DNA of 64,000 nt from Pseudocercospora fijiensis CIRAD86 (taxonomy: Eukaryota; Ascomycota; Dothideomycetes; Mycosphaerellales; Mycosphaerellaceae): contig NW_006921539.1 in NCBI RefSeq assembly GCF_000340215.1, forward strand, positions 2,490,507 to 2,554,506, written 5' to 3'. How positions within the stretch are numbered: position 1 is the stretch's first letter; the number at the start of each line of letters is the position of its first letter. This document shows, in pieces, positions 57,963-64,000 of the stretch. The position numbers and the translations under genes were made by a program. The notes under the pieces are model-generated. The model was not told the origin of the DNA and ran no database searches. It worked only from the letters and a program-made list of their open reading frames with translations.

Positions 57963-58374
57963 TCTACTAAGCAGTTAGGGAATTGAACCGTAAACGAAAG
58001 GATAAAATTTATACCTAAGGAGTGCAGTTTCCGAACTGAACTATAATGCCTTGTATATATATGTATATACTTTTGATTAGTTAGTGCCCTTAGCTAATTG
58101 TCTATAGATTTGAGGTTATATAAGTACCTTTATACAACTACGTAGCCTAAGTAGGATTCGAAAATTCTATAAGTACTAAGGACTAAAAATGCCGGCTACG
58201 CTACCGGCTATACTGCTAAGTCTTACAAAGGGCTTACTTGAAGCTACGTATACATTCGTACACTTCTTAAAAACCGATAAATTATATAGTTCGAACTAGC
58301 TACTTATATAGTTGCTTAGCAAACCAACCTAAACCAAACTAGAGTTTCGGCTTAGTAAACTAAACCAAACTAAC

Positions 58375-58394
58375 CCGAACTACTGCAAAGTCTA
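58375..58394 (-). repeat. Right terminal inverted repeat of the hAT element
   Basis: CCGAACTACTGCAAAGTCTA, reverse complement of the left TIR with two transition differences. It is followed at once by the TSD copy CCTACTAA (58395-58402). Confidence 0.85.
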
Positions 58395-58402
58395 CCTACT
58401 AA

Positions 58403-59660
58403 GGTACCTGCTAGAGTACCTGCTAAAGAGCCTGCTACTAGGCCTGCCGAAGAACCTATAATTCTAGGTAACGACCTAGAGTTGCCTATTAACGACATTC
58501 TTAACAACATTGTTAATCGACGATATAGCTAACTAGCCTTTAGCCCTCAACTATTAGGGAGACTTTAAGAAGCTACTCAAAACAGGCTTACTACCCTACG
58601 TTAAGAACAATAGCTAAAGGATAACCTCCTCGAGCTTCGCCGCCTTTAGGAAGACCCTACCACTACTAAACTAACAGTAGGGCCTTCTTTACTACCCGTT
58701 TTAGTCTAAAAGAAGGATGCTAAACTCAAGGACTGTACCGTGTTTAATGGCTCTAGTCGGAAGCAATACAATAATTACATTCGTAACTGCGAGCTTAACT
58801 AGCGCAATGCACTAAGAGCGCTGCTAGATAACTACTTATTAGTCGTCTACGCTATACAATATTTTAATAGCGACCTAAAACGCACCTAGGATAACTACTT
58901 TAACTCCCTTACTAATTAGACCGCTGTTTAGTAGCAAACCTACAAGACTATTATGCTAGACACCCTTAGAAACCCTATACTAAGGCAATAATATGCTTAG
59001 GACCTGTACCTTCGAGCTAAACAAAAGACTAATTAATCGGCTCGTTTATTCGAGGCCTATTTAAAGACCCTCGAGGATAACCTTCCGGCTAAGACTAATT
59101 CTGTATAGATCTCGGAAATACGCCTAAAGCTTAGATAGGAACTTATCCTCGAATTAGACCGTCGCCGTATATTCGAACAAGCTAACCTAATACGTATTCA
59201 ATTCATAGTTGAAGTAGAAACAGCTAAACGAGCTGTTTAGCTTTAGTAACGACTAGAATCAAGGATCCGACTAGCTAGTACTAACCGTAGCAACCGTAGT
59301 AGCCGCGGAGGAAATCAAGGTTCCTACTAAGACAATAGTGCTAACAATAGGAATAGTAACAACGACCGTAGAAGAGGCCGTAGCCGCCGGCTATATAGAG
59401 GAGGCCGCGATAGGGGCCGTAGAAGGGGCTCGTATCCCTATAATGCTAACCGCTCGGCTAACAACAGCAACAATAGCTACGGTAGTCTACTAACTAGATT
59501 GAAGTGCTTTAATTGTAATAGTACTAGCTATCTACTAGGCCAATGCGACAAACCTAAGGACTAGGCCCGAATTAACCGTACTTCCGCTAAGTATAGGAAA
59601 CACCTTTTAGCCGCTAATGCTACCCTAGTCGGCTCTTTTAATTAGTCGAAAAAAGAGTAA
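58403..59660 (+). pseudogene. Element D gag, main part (RIP-decayed)
   Basis: Collinear with B gag. The zinc knuckle near 59500-59550 is less damaged than B's: KCFNCNSTSYLLGQCDK keeps three Cys and has lost only the His (now Tyr). Confidence 0.75.
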
Positions 59661-59679
59661 GCGCCGCACTAACTGTTAG

Positions 59680-62600
59680 CCTTATACGGCGTAAGACTAT
59701 CGACATTGTACTAGCTATAATACGCTCCTGCCTTATATAGGACACGAAGGGCACTACCTATTAAACTAAGGTTATACTAGATCTAGGAAATTCAGTTAGT
59801 GCCCTTATTAGCCATCGCCTAGCTAAGCAATTAGACCTTCGACAACTGCCGAGGACTAACCTGCTAACCCTTGCTTAGTTTAATAACGCTCGGCACTTGA
59901 CCTATAGGGCCTACTATGTTCCTATAGCTCTAAAGGACGACCTCGGAAATGAACGCCTACTAGACTTTACTGCCTACATAGTAGATATAGACAACCTGTA
60001 TAGGGGAGCTACTATTGTTATTAGCATACTAGCCTCCGCCTTAGCTAATCCGACTACCGATTTGCTCGGTAGTAATAACGATGAACCTATACCCCCTAAT
60101 AGTATAGACCCTAAACAGCTTAAGCGTATACTAGAGCCTATTCGAGAGACCTATATTAATATGTTTAAATACTACCTAGCATCGACATTGCCGATTTGCT
60201 CGGTAGTAATAACGATGAACCTATACCCCCTAATAGTATAGACCCTAAACAGCTTAAGCGTATACTAGAGCCTATTCGAGAGACCTATATTAATATGTTT
60301 AAATACTACCTAGCATCGACATTGCCTATATTTAAGGAGACGGATTATAAGATTAATATTATAGAAGGCAAGGAGGTTCCTTTTAGACTACTCTACAACC
60401 TTAGTAAGCGCGAGCTTGCTATATTACGTAAGTACCTAGAAGAAAACCTAGCTAATAGGCGTATTCGGTATAGTAACAGCCCTACTAGTGCACCTATCCT
60501 ATTCGTACTAAAGAAGGATAGTAGCCTACGCCTATATGTCGACTATCGTAGGCTTAATGCTATTACTATTAAAGACCGCTATCTACTTCCGCTTATTAAC
60601 GAGACCCTCGATCGCCTTTCTAGCGCTTACTACTATACTATACTAGATATTAAGGATACATACTATCGCATCCGCATCCGTAAGGGCGATAAATAGAAAA
60701 CAGCCTTTCGCACTCGTTATAGCTATTTTAAGTACTTAGTTATACTATTTAGGCTAGCTAATGCCCCTGCTACATTCTAATCCTATATTAATCGGGCCCT
60801 ATTAGGCCTATTAGATTACCTCTATATAGTTTACCTAGATAACATCCTAGTCTATATACACTTACCTAACATTGCGGAACATTAGGCCGCCGTACGTAAG
60901 GTCCTCGACCGCCTACAAGCCTATAGCTTATATTGCAAGCCTTCTAAATGCACCTTTGCTGCTAAAGAGGTATTATTCCTTAGCTTCCTCGTATCAACTA
61001 AGGGTGTTAAGGCTAATCCTAATCGGATTAAGACTATTACTAAATAGCCTATTCCTACGTTAATTAAGGAACTATAGTCGTTCCTCGGTTTTGCTAACTT
61101 CTATCGCCGATTTATTAAGGGCTATTCGAGGCACGTAATGCTACTAACTGAGCTTACTAAAACTAAGGCCAATCCATCTAGAGAGTTTAGATAGACTAAT
61201 AAGACACAAGCCGCTTTTAACGGTCTAAAGCAACGCTTTACTAAAGTCCCCTTATTATACTATTTCGTACTAAGCAAACAGATCCGAATCGAGACTAACG
61301 CTTTACAGTTCGCTATATCAGCTATTATGTCACAACAGGCTAATAATAATTACTAGCACCTAATCGCCTTCTTTTTACGGAAGATAATCGATATAGAACG
61401 TCGCTACGAGACCTACGAGTAAGAGCTCCTAGCTATTGTCGAGGCCTTTAAGCACTAGCGCTACTATCTCGATAGTGCATAGCATACTATTTAGGTCTAT
61501 ACGGACTATAACAACCTCCGTAGAATTACGAAGGTTACTAGGGTTATAGGTCGACAGGCTAGATAGGCCGTCTACCTCGCCGGGTTTGATTTTAATGTAT
61601 TATATCGGCTAGGTATAAGTAACCCTGCCGATAGCCTATTAAGGCGACCTAATTACAACAGCGAAACCTAATATATTAATTCTTTGTTTCTAACCCTATA
61701 GCATAAGATTGCTATAGCCCGTATTGTTAATAAGCAAGCGTAGGATAAGCGGACTTCCGGACCCCGCGGCGGCAATAAATACTATAGCGGAGTTGTCGTT
61801 CTTCTAGTATACGTTAAGAAGGACGTAGATCGCTCGAGCTATAATAACTCGATTAAGGACATTGCTATCTATAGTAATAGTCTATATAGCGACAGCACTA
61901 TAGAAGAGGTTATAGTAGTTCCGGCTGCTAGTGCTATTAGATGCATATAATGCGTACCTCGTTTAATAGCGAGGGTCCTATTGAATGACCTTACAAATAG
62001 GGATAGTTAATCGTTTATAGATAAGCTTTTACGGGCTTAGTAGAGGGACGCCTTTGCTATTAACCGTATTAATAGGCTTGTAAGTAGGCGAACGACTCGA
62101 TCTAGTAAGAGTAATTAGTCGATCGACGATAAAGGTTATTTAAAGTTTAAGGGCAGATATTATGTCCTTGCTAAACAATCGATTAGACAAGAGCTTTTAA
62201 AGAGGCACTATAATAGTAAGCTCGCTAGTTACTATAGCATAGAGAGGTCGCACGAGTTACTATCGCGTATATACTACTAGCTAAATAGTAAGCGGCATAT
62301 AAAGGAGTATATACAGACCTGTGTAGTATACTAGCGAGTTAAAGTACCGAAGCACTTGCCGTTCGGCGAGTTGTCTTCGCTCCCTGTTCTAAAGAAGCTA
62401 TTTGCTAAGCTAACAATAGACTTTATTATAGGCCTTCTACCTACTAGGCGTAGGGGCAGTAAGGACGTATATAATGCTATCCTTGTTATAGTAGATCGAT
62501 TTACTAAAGGCGCTCGATACATCCCGGCGCGGAAAGACTAGACTACTATTAATATAGTAGAGGCGCTATAGAGTAACATCTTCTATACCTATTAGGGAAC

Positions 62601-63600
62601 CCCTAAGGGGATAGTCTCCGACAGGGGCTCGATATTTATATCTTACTATTAGAGCGAGATTTGCTTACAGCTAAGACTAAAGCATCGGCTATTAACAGCC
62701 TTCTATCTATAGACTAACGGTTAAATAGAGAGGCAGAATGCTACCCTATAGCAGTACCTACGCAGCTACATTAATAAGAACCCCGAGGATTAGGTCAACC
62801 TCCTATAGCCTACAGAATTCGTATACAACAATAGTATACATTTATTAACTAAGATCTCGCCCTATATAGCTATAATAGGCTAGAACGCTACTATACTACA
62901 AGACCTACTATCGCTCGAGGCCGAGCATAAGGAAAGGGAAGCGCGTTAAGTACTAGAAACGCTAGCGGCAATAGAACGTGTCTAGAAGATACGAGAAATC
63001 TATACTAAGATAGCTAAGAAGCTAACAAAGGCCTAAGAGTACTAAAAGACCTACTACGATAAGCGCTATACACTAATAACCTTCAAGTAAGGCGATATAG
63101 TTATACTTAGTATAAAGAACCTCCGTATCCGCAAACACCTATTACCTAATAGCAAAACAAGGCCTAAGCTCGCACTAAGATACATTAGCCTATTCCGCAT
63201 TCGAGAGGCTAAGGGCACATAGGCCTATTAGTTATAGCTCCTACCTTATTATACTATCTATAACACCTTCTATGTATCCCTCCTTAAGCCGTACTACCTA
63301 CGCGAAGGGGATAAAGCCCCTATAGAATACGAAGATATACTAGCGGATAGTAAGGAGCTGTAGTCTATAGAACGTATCCTATAGTATCGTACTAGGTAAG
63401 GCAAGAGGGAGTACCTACTAAGATAGCAAGGCTATTTACCTAAATAGGACTCGTAGGAAGCTAAAGATTCTTTTGAAGATATAACTGAGTTATTAGATAA
63501 GTATTAGACTAGTATAAAGAACAAGAAGAAGGCTAAGGGCTATAATGTTGCCTAAGAATAATACTACCCCCGGGGTGCTATTAGCTAACTAATTAGAAGC
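59680..63600 (+). pseudogene. Element D pol (RIP-decayed, with a deletion and a tandem duplication)
   Basis: Protease, RT ([22 protein letters not shown]), RNase H, integrase (IDFIIGLLPTRRRGSKDVYN) and chromodomain region, in the order seen in B. About 144 bp of protease-RT linker present in B (33941-34084) is missing at about 60026. A 134-bp perfect tandem duplication follows at 60057. Confidence 0.82.
60057..60324 (+). repeat. Perfect 134-bp tandem duplication
   Basis: 60057-60190 and 60191-60324 are identical base for base, beginning CCGATTTGCTCGG and ending GCATCGACATTG. Not a multiple of three, so it shifts the frame. Confidence 0.93.
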
Positions 63601-64000
63601 AAGCAATTGTTAGTAACGAAGGACAATAAGACTATACTACTATAGTAAACGCGCACCGAGTAACAATAAGCGCGCTACGACGCGTTAACCAATTGCCTAC
63701 TCTTTTAAGGATTCTACCTCTTTACTAACGCGCCCTATAGGTCCCCCTCTTATTTCCTTATTCCGTCGAGGCCTCGGGGCCTAGGCAATCGGCGCGGCCG
63801 GCGCGGCTATATTAGTAATAGTATTACGGAGTGTGTTATTGTTTAAGAAAGGAAGGACATAGCTATATTAGTAACGGTATTGCCGAGTTATTATTAGTTG
63901 AAGAAGGAAATTAGAAGAAGGTAAAGTTAGCGCTAAGACGACTAGCGCTGCTATTATTAATATCACTTGCTATTATTACTGCGCCTACAGACACAACCTT
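63601..64000 (+). other. Element D 3' untranslated region
   Basis: Collinear with B 37500-37967 (TAAAGTTAGCGCTAAGACGA and ACAGACACAACCTT). The 3' LTR should begin about 0.8 kb beyond the window. Confidence 0.7.

Larger units (their letters stand above)
40518..58394 (+). mobile_element. Giant hAT DNA transposon carrying histone H3-like genes
   Basis: A 17.9-kb insertion in element D's gag, about 10.5 kb without the nested element E. It has a perfect 8-bp TSD, CCTACTAA (40510-40517 and 58395-58402). The terminal inverted repeats are TAGACCTCGCAGTAGTTCGG (left) and its RIP-altered partner (right, two C/T differences in 20). The subterminal regions are rich in AGTTYGGTTT-like words. Reading RIP stops through, it encodes a hAT transposase and at least six other genes on both strands. 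TSD length, TIRs and transposase agree on the hAT superfamily. All genes are dead through RIP. Confidence 0.88.
39951..64000 (+). mobile_element. Element D: Ty3/Gypsy chromovirus, split by the hAT element; continues past the window
   Basis: The 5' LTR 39951-40147 is followed by primer-binding site, leader and gag start up to 40517. The hAT insertion follows, then gag resumes at 58403 in the same repeat tract (CCTACTAA... GTACCTGC). Pol runs to about 63600 and a 3' UTR to the window end. It is inserted into A's gag; the candidate left TSD is TATTC (39946-39950). Confidence 0.85.

Noticed and set aside
57963..58060. A tRNA-like gene on the minus strand (GGTTCAATTCC T-loop)
   Set aside because: A T-loop-like word is present, but the acceptor and anticodon stems do not pair convincingly and no anticodon can be placed.
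40518..58394. Starship-type giant element (cargo-carrying, tyrosine-recombinase driven)
   Set aside because: There is no tyrosine-recombinase captain at the 5' end. The 8-bp TSD, TIRs and hAT transposase blocks fit a hAT element instead.
23500..64000. AT-rich island as a regional centromere
   Set aside because: The sequence is explained by RIP-mutated nested transposons. Centromere identity needs CENP-A ChIP data, not sequence alone.

Overview
The window is a filamentous ascomycete chromosome segment, most likely Dothideomycetes. The evidence is short spliceosomal introns (44-134 nt, GTRNGT donors, CTNAY branch sites), typical Pezizomycotina gene families, and transposons decayed by repeat-induced point mutation (RIP). 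The window has two compartments with a sharp change near 23.3-23.5 kb.

Region 1 (1-23 kb) is ordinary gene-bearing DNA. It holds the C-terminus of the SAGA subunit ADA2, a C2H2 zinc-finger relic, a small cysteine-rich secreted protein (candidate effector), the NuA4 subunit EAF6, a CorA-like membrane protein, an L-type amino acid permease, a divergent protein kinase, a hypothetical gene, an alpha/beta hydrolase, a dead F-box/2EXR-like gene plus an apparently live relative, an intron-containing tRNA-Lys(CTT), a secreted protein with a frame break, and a five-exon tyrosinase. I rebuilt introns from splice sites and frame continuity.

Region 2 (23.4-64 kb) is a RIP-ruined nest of transposons with no intact gene. 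Reading from TG/CA ends and target-site duplications (TSDs), the order is: element F (Ty3/Gypsy, + strand, 5' part) interrupted by element A (- strand). A is interrupted by element B (complete, 31765-38958, TSD AATAT) and by element D (+ strand, 39951 to beyond the window). D is interrupted by a very large hAT DNA transposon (40518-58394, perfect 8-bp TSD CCTACTAA). The hAT is interrupted by element E (a complete, different chromovirus, 48871-56245, TSD GCTTG). F, A, B and D belong to one chromodomain-bearing family. F, B and D show an 11-nt self-priming primer-binding site like that of Tf1; A's orientation is consistent with it.

The most interesting object is the hAT element, about 10.5 kb without E. 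If RIP stops are read through as Gln/Trp, it encodes a hAT transposase, two different histone H3-like proteins, a basic Lys-rich protein and at least three unknown proteins. Its introns carry arrays of a palindromic TAGCCGGCTA-like motif that I did not see in the Gypsy elements. A fragment homologous to one cargo gene lies at the edge of the island (23.64-23.95 kb), suggesting another copy of a related element. I know of no description of a hAT element with histone H3 cargo, but I could not search.
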